Under the pieces are notes generated by a model, which ran no database searches, was not told where the DNA came from, and saw only the letters and a program-made list of their open reading frames with translations. Below, in pieces: positions 32,826 to 44,273 of a stretch of 64,000 nt of DNA. The stretch is from Morella rubra. Its lineage: Eukaryota > Streptophyta > Magnoliopsida > Fagales > Myricaceae. The position numbers were made by a program, and so were the translations under genes. The stretch lies in assembly GCA_003952965.2 (NCBI GenBank), contig RXIC02000012.1, forward strand, positions 1,168,967 through 1,232,966. Direction: 5' to 3'. Each line of letters starts with the position of its first letter. Positions within the stretch are counted from its first letter, which is position 1.

Positions 32826-35800
32826 TGTTGGCTTTTAGTCACAATCAATGTTTTGATGATAACAATAGAAGTAATTGAGATGTGAAGCAAAGCGGATCCA
32901 AAATGAGCACGAAGCGATCAAGTAACATCTCCTTCAATGGAAGTGCTCTTAAAGTGAAGACTCAAGATGCTAGGGTAATCTTTGTAACTCTAAGTCTTCA
33001 TCTTTAACAAGATTTGAACCACACACTTGCATATTTCTTCAAAACTTGCATGAAATGTTTTACCTCTTGTTTTGAAGATTTAAAAATGTTTTTAAATGGC
33101 TTTAAAATATCCCAATCAAACTCCCAAACCTTTTATATACTTATGGGAAGTTAGTCTTTAAAATTGGGTATTTTAAGTGGGTCAAAATCGTGTTTTTAAA
33201 ACAACCGGATCATGTGATTAAGTTGAGGAGGTCGACCGTGTCACGCCCCAAACGCTAGCTCGATGAGGCTAAAGACAGCCGTGAGCATTCCCAACAACGA
33301 ACGCTCCAGCGCACTAATTAAAATCTTGAAGCGGAAATTTTTTTTTTTAACTTGCCTATTACTAATTTGGAAAATATAAATTCCTATATCAATGAACACA
33401 CATAGTGAGACATTTAAAATCCAATCCTCAGGCAATAACTCAAAGCAATAAATTATAATTACATTATGGTCCCAAAATATAAGTTGCTTAAGAGCCTTAA
33501 GCCTCATAGGCTAAACAGACCATGACCACCACACATTGGAGGCTCATATCAGCTCTTTCAAAAATATAACTTAAGATCTACAAAAATAACAAGTTAGGAG
33601 AGGGCACCCTAGTCAACCCCCCACTTCGGGTTCTGGATCCTCCTCATGAATTTCCTCCCCTGAAATATCATCTGGAATGATACAATTTAAATTCTGTGAG
33701 TCGAATGACTCAGTAAGGGTTATGCATGGCATGATCATAGATGACAGGTAAAATATGCCAGAATGAATGGATGTTCTTGTATGCAACTCTTGAACTTGAA
33801 CTTTAACTTAAAATCTCTTCATCATTGTTTGGGCTTTTTCTATCGCTCCATTTACCCCTGAAGTCAGGGTTGTGCGTTCCCTTCGAAACCGTTCCCCTTT
33901 CCCTTGGGAATATGTCATTTGGTCGAGCTAGCCCTTGATGTGGCCCTAGGCCTAATGGCTAGACACGACCCTTAGAGGTCCACACCTTCTTGCAAGCATC
34001 CTTCAGTGTGGTTGCACATACCTCAAGAGCTACTCATCCTTCTCGCATTCGTCCTTCGGAGTGGATGCACCTATCTTACTTAGGTACGTACCGACCATCT
34101 CATTTAGCCCCATAACATATCATAAAATCTCATTTCATTTGCATAAAATTTCCCTTTTCTTCCTCTTGAGAAAATTAATGCAAATGCTCATGACGTGCTT
34201 GATGACAATTAATCATGCTGTGTATCATTCCAGTTTTCGGAGAAATATTTTTCCACTTACCTTCGTCCACTTGAGCTTATGGTGGCACCTTGCCTACAAA
34301 TGAGTCATACTAATGTCATTTAGAGGTTTACTAGATGTAGAGAATAATCATTCAATCAACTTCAGCACATCATACAAAATCACCCACATGTCTTGACTTC
34401 CCAATGGTGATCCTACGATGCAAAGTATTATCTTAAGGTTGCTGAAGCCATAAGACTTGGATGCCAAACTGATCCTTACACTAATTTTCATAACACTTTA
34501 AAATTTCAGGTAATTTGGAGCTCGTTTGCCACTCAAAAGATTTACTCGAAAATGCGAGCTGCTGAGGACGTCCAAGCGGGCAGCCCCGACGTCTCCAGCT
34601 TCAAAATTCATAACTTCAAAAACACCGCTCCAAATTACATGAAATTTCTTTTAAAATATTCTTCTTTCATAGTTCAAGCTTGAAGATAAAAATCATAAAC
34701 ATCTGAATTTCCATGCATTGTCAAAAACACTTCATATCAGATAAAATTTCTAGAGCAATTCTGCTGCTGCCTCCAGCTCAGCCTTCCACTTTCAAAACAC
34801 CACAACTTATGCATTACATCTCTAAATCACACGAAATTTACCTTAAAATGTTCTTCTTTCAAAAACTTAAATTTCAAGACCAGATTGATAAAATTTGGAC
34901 TTAAACTGATCACTCTAGGACACTTTAAATGAGCAATAATTCCAGACGTGCAAGGCTGCTGGCAGCTTGACGTCGGAACCCTGAACCACGTATAACTTAC
35001 CCAATGCTTATTGGAATCACCCAAAGTATGGCTTAAAATCTTCTTATTTTGATGGCCTATAACATAGAATTCTCTCAAGATCAAGGAATGAGAATAATCA
35101 CATCAAAGGTCACTCCTAATTTGAACCTTGTGATCTGCAGAAGTTAATTTCAGCAACAGGTTTTCAACAACTAGTTTACAAGCCTTCTCTTAGGCTTTTT
35201 ATCATACACCTATGGTGCATCATTGACACCTTATTTCAAGATTCATCCATGAATGTCTTCTTAGACCTCAAGACATTATTCAATTTAATCAAAGAAACAA
35301 TAACTGAACCCTATCCTACCCAATGGTTCTCGGTCTCTTTCATGCATAATTCCTAGGATAGTTTTGCATTTTCTATCATCCAAATTCCAATTCTTCTACC
35401 CTTAATTCACCATGTAAACCTACATCCATAAAGGGCTATAACCAAAATCAAACACCAAGGGTTTGGTTGCAACTCAGCAACCTAAAACATGCCTAATTCC
35501 CATTCTCCTTGTTTCACAAAGCACAATCTTACATTGCATGCATTGTTTCCTCACTTCTATGGCCAACCCGTGGCCTTCTTGCTCTTAAATTCGTCCTTTA
35601 GCTTACTGTCATAGACCACAATCATCATAAACATTTTTCAGCTTCACAACCCTCAAGTTTCTTGCAAGATCCACACCAATCTCTTAAGGAAAACAACATG
35701 CAAGCAAAGAGAAAACAACCCGAGCATGCTTGATCTCTTTATTCTCCAAGTATAGTCCAATCCCTTTAAGTGTTTAGCTTGCTGATCTACCCACATTACC

Positions 35801-37643
35801 CAGATGCAAGATACCTACAGCAAGCTACCATCAAGAGAAACATCACCAAGAGTAAACACGAAAGAAATAAGGCAGTAAACACATTCGGCCAATAGTAAGT
35901 GTTTTCTCCCAATTTCAACATCACCTACCCGGCCATGCATGTGCAAAACAAGTTTCAGCTCTTGCCTACACTTCACAACAGAAGCTATTCTCTTAAAAAT
36001 CCCCTACTTTTACAATTCCAAATTCAAAACTTACAGCAATATCATGGTTCTATCTTCATCAAGCCAAAGCTATTGCATCATCCTTTCTTTTAGGCTTTCC
36101 AACAAACACTTTGCATGTCTACCTTTCATTCCCAACTCATCAATACTCAAACCCAACATGCAGCAAGGAAAAATAGAGGGTAGCAACCAAACCTTGGTCT
36201 AACAATTCACCCATACCAACTCACGGATCTTACAGATTATTTTGAACACAAAATGATAGTCCCCCTTACCTTGGCTTCCCATGGTTATCTCTACTGCAGC
36301 TGAAGTCTCTTCACTCCTACGGCAGTTTCCTCTTTCCTTTTTCTTCTTCTCTTCTTTCTTCTCCTTCTTCTCGGCTTTCCCCTTCTTCTCTTCTCTCTTC
36401 TTCTTCTTCTTCTCGGCTTCTTCCTCTTTTCTCTCTCGGTTTTTCTTCTCTTCTCTCGCTTGTGTGTGAATGATAGGGGAAGACGTAAAAAGGAAAATGC
36501 GGAAGGGGGGGGGAGGGGAGGGGAAATGGCGTGAAACAAGTTTGGGGGAGGAAATGACCTCCATGCCCCCAACTTAGTTTGCAACGCCATTCACCATTGG
36601 AGGAATGGGCGGTAGCCTTTCTATTTCTCTCTCCTTTTTTTTTTTTTTGCCACTTAATATGACTAACGTTGACTCCCTTCAATTTGATTCCAAGCAACAC
36701 ACATTTTCAAAGATCAAAGCCCCTAGTTCAAATCCTTCTAAATATTGCAAATTTAGGGATATACTTGAACAAATAAAAATGACTAGCATAATTAACCCCA
36801 ATAATAAAATTTATCACTATTAAATTTGCAAACAATATAACATTTAAATTATAACTAAAGATGCATGAAAATGTTATAGGAAAATTTCACCTTAGATATA
36901 GTTTTAATTCAAGTCAACCATACATGTCTTTCCCAATAATTTAGGGTAGTGCAAAAATTTAAAGAGTCAAAATAAAAACTAACATTGAAAGAAACCTGAA
37001 AGTCGGGATCTCACAGACCGGCTCATGTAGCAGTCGACCAGTCTTCGACCGCTTGGTATAGCGGTTGACCGGTTGGTTTGAAAATGTTTAAAAAAGAGTC
37101 GTTCTGACTTCTGACATTATGACCGTTGTGTAACGTTAACCTGCAACGGTCGACCGGTTCATGTAGCAGTCAACCGGTTCATCGAGATTTTTTTAACAGC
37201 TCGACTCCCAACGGCTATAAACGGCTATTTTTCTTATGAGGCCTATATAAAGCCATTCCTACGCCTTTTAAAAGTTGCTGAACAACTTAAATCATTTTTC
37301 CAAAGCTAAGAGTGATCTAAAATCTTTCAATCCTTGTTCAAACATCATTCAGACATAATCAACACTTTCACATGCTTGTTGTTGTGTGAAGCTTAAGAGA
37401 TAGAAATTTCTCATTTTAATATCTACTTCATCAAGGGAGTTTTAGTGAGCATTTTTGTTCATTTTCGTTCATCCCTATACACTTTAAGAGAGTGATTCTC
37501 TTGTTTCCTTTTGGTGAGGTTGTTCATCAAAAGAAGGAGTTTAGAGAGGTTTGTTCTCAAACTCGTTCTTGAGGTTTGAAGAGGTGTTTCTCAAGCTCAA
37601 GTGTAAGGAAGACTCTCCCTTGGTTGAAGGGAGCATAGTGGAA
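32826..37643 (+). repeat. 5' LTR of element 3, split by solo LTR copy B and truncated
   Basis: LTR sequence lies at 32826-33238 and 37021-37643 and matches 44274-45290 of the 3' LTR in order. At about 37643 the match ends (GTGGAAA), about 300 bases before the LTR's end, so the inner end, primer site and gag start were lost in one deletion. TATATAA at 37244-37250. Confidence 0.85.
33239..37015 (-). mobile_element. solo LTR copy B (3777 bp) inside the 5' LTR of element 3
   Basis: On the minus strand it begins TGTGAGATCCC and ends GGGGCGTGACA. Target duplication GACCG at 33234-33238 and 37016-37020; the uninterrupted target is visible in the 3' LTR near 44689-44700. It is collinear with copy C. 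It has a CT/GA-rich leader (36320-36470), whose long open frames are low-complexity artefacts, and GACGTC hairpins at 34567-34593 and 34942-34976. No coding domain. Confidence 0.9.
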
Positions 37644-39110
37644 AGCAAGGATGAAAATCTATTTTCAAGCAAGGTTTGTTAGAATGGCAACTTGTAAAAA
37701 TCAAATGGCTCTCAACATTGCCTTCAAGGATGAAAAAAATTCTCCAAAAGATAAATGGAATGAAAGAAGAAAAAATTTCTAGAAGGCCATTTTTATTGTG
37801 CTTTAAAGAGTGAATGAATTACTTGTGTTAGTACAAAAGAAAAGACATTTTGAAATCAAACCAAGTGAAAGAATCTAAGATAAGCATGTAGTTCAAAGAT
37901 GAAAAAAAAAAAGAAAAAATTTACTAATATTGTAAATTTTAAATGCTCTTGGAAAATGTACACTAACTAAGGTGAGAAAAGTTCTTAGATCACTACCAAA
38001 GACTTGGAAGCCAAGTCACCGCTATTCAAGAAGCAAAGGACCTCACCTTGCCTTTGGAAGAGCTTGTTGGATCCCTTATGACTCACGAAATCACCATGAA
38101 GGGACATGAGGAGGAAAGTTCAAAAAGAAGAAGCATAGCCTTGAAATCCTCTGTAGTTGAGATTGAAGAAGATAATGATGATAGTGGAGATGAGGATATT
38201 GCTCTCATGACAAGGAATTTTAGAAACTTCCTCAAGAGAAAGCAAGGAAGGAAGAACTTCAAAGATTTCAAGAGAGAAGAGCCAAAGAAGGAATACCCAA
38301 AGATGGATAACAAGAAGGACCACATCACTTGCTACAAGTGCAAGAAACCCGGTCACATTAAGGCGGATTGTCCACTTCTCAAATATAAAAAGAAAGCTAT
38401 GAAAGCTACTTGGGAAGATAGTGATTCAAGCTCCTCCGATGAAGAAGATGAGGGAGAAATCGCAAACATGTGCTTCATGGCTCTAGAAGATGATGAGGTA
38501 TATTTCTCGGATCTTGAAGATTCAAAACCTTCATATGATGAATTAGAAAATGCTTTTGATGAGTTATACATTACGTTTGAAAAGCTTAAACTCAAATACA
38601 ATGTTTTGAAAAAGAAGCATTCACTAGCTACAAGTGACCTTGATTCCTTAAATAATGAACAAGGAAATTTGAAGCTAGAGAATGAGGAATTGAAACTAAA
38701 AGTTTCAACTTTAGAAATTGAGAACAAAGCTTTCAAAGATAAGGTTACTCGTCAAAACACTATTCTTGAAAAATTCACTCAAGGAAGCAAAGCTTTGGAG
38801 AACATTCTAAATATCAAAGATGTGTTTTTGACAAAAGTGGTTAGGCTACAAGCCTCATAAAAATGAAAAGTATTTCAAAAACTTCTTTGTCAAAGCTAAA
38901 TCCTCAAATGAATCTCTTCATACTTGTAACTTTTGCAACAAGAATGGACATCTAATATTTGATTGTCCTCTCAAGAAACTTGGATGCAAAGCTCTTAGAA
39001 AGATATGGGTTCCAAAGGGAACTATGCTAACCCAAATGGACCCAAAAAGGTTTGGGTACCAAAAGTTTATCTGATTTTGTTTTGTAGGATTCAAGAAAAA
39101 GAAATGCAAT
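37644..39110 (+). pseudogene. gag of element 3, N-terminus deleted
   Basis: The main frame (38048-38860) has LEELVGSLMTHEI, an acidic linker, a complete CCHC knuckle (CYKCKKPGHIKADC at about 38330), and a long glutamate/lysine-rich coiled coil (residues about 150-260 of the frame). A second knuckle, CNFCNKNGHLIFDC, follows at about 38930 after a one-base shift near 38841. Upstream, RKVLRSLPKTW is readable near 37980, and the first half of the capsid is missing. Further one-base shifts lie near 39024 and 39080 before protease. Confidence 0.85.
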
Positions 39111-42100
39111 AGTTGGTTCTTGGATAGTGGTTGTTCAAGACACATGACCGGTGACCCATCAAGATTCTCAAGCCTATCAACCATCAAAGGTGGAAATGTA
39201 ACATTTGGCGACAACTCCAAAGGGAAAATCATTGGTATAGGTAATATTGGTGGTAACTCTCTTCCTTTAATTGAAAATGTCCTATTGGTTGATAAATTGA
39301 AGCATAACTTGCTTAGTATTAGTCAACTTTGTGATAAAGGTTATAGAGTTGTATTTGAATCTTCTCGATGCCTTATTGAAAATGTCATAGATGGAAAATT
39401 ATTGTTTATTGGCCATAGGAACTCAAATGTGTACAAGATTGACATTGATCAAAATGCTTGTGTGGATAATTGTCTTGTGGTCAATGTAAATGATAGTTGG
39501 CTATGGCATAGAAGATTGGGTCATGCAAGCATGCATCAAATTTTGAAAATCTCTAAGCATGATCTTGTGAATGGGCTACCTAAATTGAATTTTGAAAAAG
39601 ACCAAGTTTGTGAAGCTTGTCAAATGGGAAAACAAGTGAAAACCTCTTTTAAATCCAAAAACTTCATTTCAACTAGTAGACCTCTACAATTACTTCATTT
39701 GGATTTATTTGGTCCATCAAGAATTCAAAGTCTTGGTGGAAAGTCCTATGCCTTTGTAATTGTGGATGACTACTCTAGGTTCACTTGGATTTTGTTTTTA
39801 ACTTCAAAAGATGAAGCCATTCATGAGTTCATTAAATTCTCAAAAAGGGTGCAAAATGCAAAAGGATACACCATTGTGGCCATTAGAAGTGACCATGGTG
39901 GTGAATTCGTAAATGAGAAGTTTGAATCTTTTTGTAGCATGAATGGTTATGAGCATAATTTTTCAACACCTAGAACTCCTCAACAAAATGGAGTTGTTGA
40001 GAGAAAGAATAGAACTATTCAAGAGATGGCAAGAACTATTTTGAATGAAAATAAGTTACCAAAATATTTTTGGGCCGAGGCCGTCAACACATCTTGCTAT
40101 GTTTTGAATAGAGTTTCTATGAGACCCACTTTGAAGAAAACTCCTTATGAGCTTTGGAAAGATAGAAAACCCAACATCCATTATTTCAAAGTTTTTGGTT
40201 GTAAATGCTTCATTTTAAATACCAAAGACAACCTTGGAAAATTTGATTCTAAAACCGATGTTGGAATTTTCCTTGGATACTCTAATTCGAGTAAAGCTTA
40301 TAGAGTTTATAACAAAAGGACTCTTTGTGTTGAAGAATCAATGCATATCACTTTTGATGAAACTAATGGTCCGTTTGAGAAAAATGCAAGTGTAGATATT
40401 GAAGATATTGAGGGGAGATGGAAGAACTTGAGATCAAGGATAACCCCACTCAAACCAAGGAAGCTCAATCGCCAAGTGAAGAAATTATTCAACCATTGCA
40501 AGGAGAAGGTACTTCACAAGAACTCCCTAAAGAATGGAGGTATGCTACTAGTCACCCTCAAGAGTTAATTATTGGTGATCCCTCTCATGGAACTAGAACT
40601 AGAGCTTCACTTAGAAATATTTGTAATCATCTTGCATTTGTGTCTCAAATTGAACCAAAACTTTTCTTGAAGCCGAAAACGACGAAAGTTGGATTTTGGC
40701 AATGCAAGAAGAGTTAAACCAATTTGAGAGAAATCAAGTTTGGGAACTTGTCCCTAGACCCAAGGATCAAACCATTATTGGCACAAAATGGGTCTTTAGG
40801 AACAAGGTTGATGAGCACGGTACTATTGTTAGAAACAAAGCTAGATTGGTTGCTAAAGGCTATAATCAAGAAGAAGGATTGATTATGATGAAACATATGC
40901 ACCCGTAGCACGTTTGGAATCAATTAGAATGCTTTTGGCCTTTGCTTGTTATAAAAATTTTATGCTTTATCAAATGGATGTGAAAAGTGCTTTCTTGAAT
41001 GGATTTATCATGGAAGAAGTCTATGTAGAACAACCACAAGGTTTTCAAAATGAAGCTTATCCAAATTTTGTTTTCAAATTAAAAAAGGCTTTGTATGGAC
41101 TAAAGCAAGCTCCTAGAGCTTGGTATGATAGACTTAAAACTTTCCTTGTTGAAAAAGGTTTTTCCATGGGTAAAGTTGACACAACACTTTTCACCAAGTC
41201 CAAAAACAATGATATCATAATTGTGCAAATTTATGTGGATGACATCATATTCGGTGCTACTAATGATTCTCTTTGTCAAGAATTTTCCAAATTTATGCAT
41301 GAAGAGTTTGAGATGAGTATGATGGGTGAGCTTAACTTCTTCCTTGGACTACAAATCAAGCAATCCAAAGAAGGAATCTTCATAAAACCAAGCAAAGTAT
41401 ATAAAGGATCTACTCAAACGCTTTGGAATGGAGAACTTGAAAGTGGCGGAAACACCAATGAGCACATCGCTAAAGCTTGATGCGGATGAAAAAGGTAAAA
41501 AGGTGGACATCACCAAATATAGAGGTATGATTGGAGCTCTCCTCTATTTGACGGCTAGTAGGCCGGATATTATGTTTAGTGTGTGTTATGTGCTAGATTC
41601 CAAGCATGTCCTAAAGAATCTCATTTTTGTGCCGTAAAAAGAATTTTTCGATTTTACTATTGACCTAGGACTTTGGTATCCTAGAGACACTCACATGAAC
41701 CTAGTAAGCTATTCCGATGCCGACTTTGCTGGGTGCAAAGTCGAGAGAAAAAGTACTAGTGGTACTTGTCATTTCCTAGGATCATCTTTAGTTTCTTGGA
41801 GTAGCAAGAAACAAAACTCGGTTGCTTTATCAACAACCGAAGCGGAATACATAGCGGCAGGTAGTTGTTGTGCTCAAGTGTTGTGGATGAAACAAACTCT
41901 CAAAGATTTTGGACTGGAATTTGAGAGTATACCCATCAAATGTGATAACACTAGTGCTATCAACTTGTCCAAGAATCCCATCCAACACTCAAGGACTAAA
42001 CACATTGAAGTGAGACATCATTTTCTAAGAGATCATATTCAAAAAGGTGACATCTCACTTGATTTCATTGGTACTGAGCATCAACTAGCTGATATTTTCA

Positions 42101-42174
42101 CAAAACCCTTGAGTAATGACAGATTTCGTGATCTTAGACGAGAAATTGGGTTTTTAAATGCAAATGCTCTTTGA
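39111..42174 (+). pseudogene. pol of element 3: protease, integrase, RT, RNase H
   Basis: Protease active site DSG in FLDSGCSRHMTGD (39125); GAG pre-integrase WLWHRRLGHASM with CEACQMGK (39500-39630); integrase D, D, E in HLDLFGPS, RSDHGGEF and GVVERKNRT (39700-40010); hinge FDETNGP; RT start ELVPRPKDQTIIGTKWVF (40745), QMDVKSAFLNG (40975), YGLKQAPRAWYDRL (41095) and the YVDD box (41235); RNase H SDADFAG, STTEAEYIA and KPLSNDRFRD ending at 42174. All catalytic residues I can check are present. The frame is broken by one-base shifts near 40413, 40660, 40878, 41386 and 41586, mostly at short runs or doublets of one base, with few in-frame stops, so the damage is slight. Confidence 0.9.
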
Positions 42175-42336
42175 TATGCTTTTATTGATTTCCATGGATT
42201 TTCATTGTTTTGATGTTTTAAACATGTTTAGAATGTCCTTATATATTGTTACATGTTTGACATTCATCAAATACATCATTCCATTTCATTTTGGGCACTA
42301 AAACCTCATTTTTCAAAGGTTGTTCTCTGGTTCCGG

Positions 42337-42480
42337 TCGATGTGGAACCGCTACACGAAGCGGTCGACCGGTTAGTAGAACTTGTTCTACCAAGCGGTCG
42401 ATGGACATCAACCGCTACACCAAGCGGTCGACCGCCTCGTCGAGCCTATATATACTTCAGTTCACATTTTGGTCGACCGC
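42337..42480 (+). promoter_or_regulatory. internal CGGTCGACCG palindrome cluster with TATA box before the third ORF (family B)
   Basis: GGTCGA or GCGGTCGACCG words occur near 42337, 42360, 42384, 42423 and 42471, with an embedded TATATATA (42447-42454) and a CT-rich leader of about 260 bases before the ATG at 42739. The same words occur upstream of the TATA box in this element's LTRs (44688-44825). This layout resembles a complete RNA polymerase II promoter between pol and the third ORF; function is inferred. Confidence 0.6.
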
Positions 42481-42738
42481 ACCCTCTTCTCACGTGAACC
42501 GCTTCTCCTCTCTCGACTCAAACCCTCTCAAATCCCTCTCAAAACACCATAATCTATCCTATAATCCATCCCAATCATTTTAGCCCATCAAATTCGGCCA
42601 AAACCCTCACTTTTTGTGTGGATTTACATCAAAATCCATCAAGCATTCACTTTTAGGGATTTCGGCCCCCTTTGAAACCCTAACCCTAGATTTCCACATT
42701 TCAGCCCTTTTCCTCTCATTTTCTCACTCTCAATCATC

Positions 42739-43927
42739 ATGCCAAGGACAAAGCATGCTGCCATGGTTGGAAATGAGCGAGCTGGATCCTCTCGTTCTTC
42801 AGCGGATCAAACGGGTGAGCCTGATTATTTTTTCCGTAATCCTGAATGTGCTGAGAAGTATTACAATGACTTTTCAAAGAGAAAAGTCATGTTGGGAAGG
42901 AAAGTGAATGTAGAATCACTTTCGATTTTGAAATTGAGCGTCCATTTGTGAAGCAGGGTTGGAGGAATTTGTTGGATATGGGTACCGAAGTGTTTCCCAA
43001 ATATGTTAGGCTTTTCTTTGCTAATTTGACTGTAGGGTGGGAAGCTGGAGGTTTATTTACCGTGAAGAGTATGGTTGGAGGACGGAAAATTATTTTAAAT
43101 GAAGTTATTCTAGGAGATATTTTGGGTATCCCACATGTCGGGATTCGGGCCTATGAGTTTAAAACTTGGCCCGTGTGTAAGGGCTTTGATTATGGAGAAG
43201 CCCTAGTTTACCTCCTAGGTAATGGTGTGGCAGAAGATGCACCTAGGAAGATCCATGCCAACCAACTATCCAATTCGTTCGAGGTTACTTCATTTGATCT
43301 GCACCCATAACCTGATTCCTCGGGTGGGCACCGAGAGGAGGTGACTTTTATGGATGTCTTCGTGATTGAGCGACTTCTGAAAGAGAGAAAGTTCAACCTC
43401 CCTTATATTATGCTCAAACATATGGAAGCAGCATGTGAGTCTAAAAAGAATCTTCCATATGGCTTGCTGTTTACCAAGATATTTCGATATTTTGGGGTTG
43501 CACTCAGTTCTCGCGAGCGAGACACTTTGACCAAGTGTGAACAATTTGACGCTACGGTCCTAACCCGGATGGGTTATAGAAGGACTTCCAGAAATACTTG
43601 GGTGCCGAAGCGTCAGGATAGTGATGAGGATGAAGGTGGTGTGAGGCTGAGGATGAGCCTGAGGGTGAGGAGATAGATGCTGAGGCAATGGAGTTTGATG
43701 TAGATGCTGATTTGGCTGCTGATCCTCCCATTATTCCTTCCCCTACCAGAGATTCCGACCTTCCCTCTTCCTCTGATACTCGATTCACTGCTTTCGAGGC
43801 GAGGATGCTTGCTATGCATGAGGCACAGAACAAGTTCATTCAAGACAGTTTTACTTCTATGCAAGAGGAGCAGAGGCAGTTCTTTGCAGAGATGAGGACT
43901 TTTATGGCCCGCTTTCCTCCTCCATGA
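42739..43927 (+). pseudogene. third ORF of element 3: plant putative-transposon-protein family
   Basis: The N-terminus is basic (MPRTKHAAMVGNERAG), then DYFFRNPECAEKYYNDF, FPKYVRLFFANLTVG (hallmark FY/FF-N block), VGGRKIILNEVILGDIL (the VxGkxI...L block), HNLIPRVGTE in another frame, KFNLPYIMLKHMEAA and LPYGLLFTKIFRYFGV. An acidic stretch and a predicted coiled-coil C-terminus (FEARMLAMHEAQNKFIQDSF and onward) end at the TGA at 43925. Shifts near 42922, 43250, 43338 and 43642 are single-base. The position between RNase H and the polypurine tracts is that of the Sirevirus env-like gene, but I see no signal peptide or membrane helix, so I do not call it env. Likely nucleic-acid or particle-associated function is speculation. 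Confidence 0.65.
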
Positions 43928-44024
43928 TTTTCATTGCATATGCATTTCATTGTATTTTGTATTTTTTTCTTTTCTTTGCTTATGTATTTTTTTCTTTGCT
44001 TATGTACTTCCTTTTTATGATGAC

Positions 44025-44273
44025 AAAGGGGGAGAGAATAGAATAGTCTCTCTTTTTGTATCTTTGCACCCCTTTGCAACTTTGATGTACTGCTTCTATG
44101 ATATGAAAGTTCTTTATTATTCATACGCAATCTCATTCATATTATATGCTAACATTTTGTCATTGAGGTATTAAAATGTTTAAAACCCCACATCAAAGTA
44201 CAAAAGATAGGGGGAGACAAGATCAACAAAAGGAAGATCAATTAATTTATTGTCATCATCAAAAAGGGGAGAT
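44025..44273 (+). other. three polypurine tracts before the 3' LTR
   Basis: AAAGGGGGAGAGA (about 44025), AGGGGGAGACAAG (about 44207) and AAAAAGGGGAGA (44261-44272), the last directly abutting the LTR. The final tract primes plus-strand cDNA; repeated upstream tracts are, to my knowledge, a Sirevirus hallmark. Confidence 0.75.

Noticed and set aside
36199-36700. Several overlapping open frames of 60-127 residues rich in K, R and E
   Set aside because: They cross the CT/GA-rich leader of solo LTR copy B; low-complexity composition keeps all frames open and no domain is visible.
42739-43927. Retroviral-type envelope gene
   Set aside because: The position is right for a Sirevirus env-like gene, but no signal peptide, fusion-type or transmembrane helix is visible; the blocks fit the plant transposon-protein family better.
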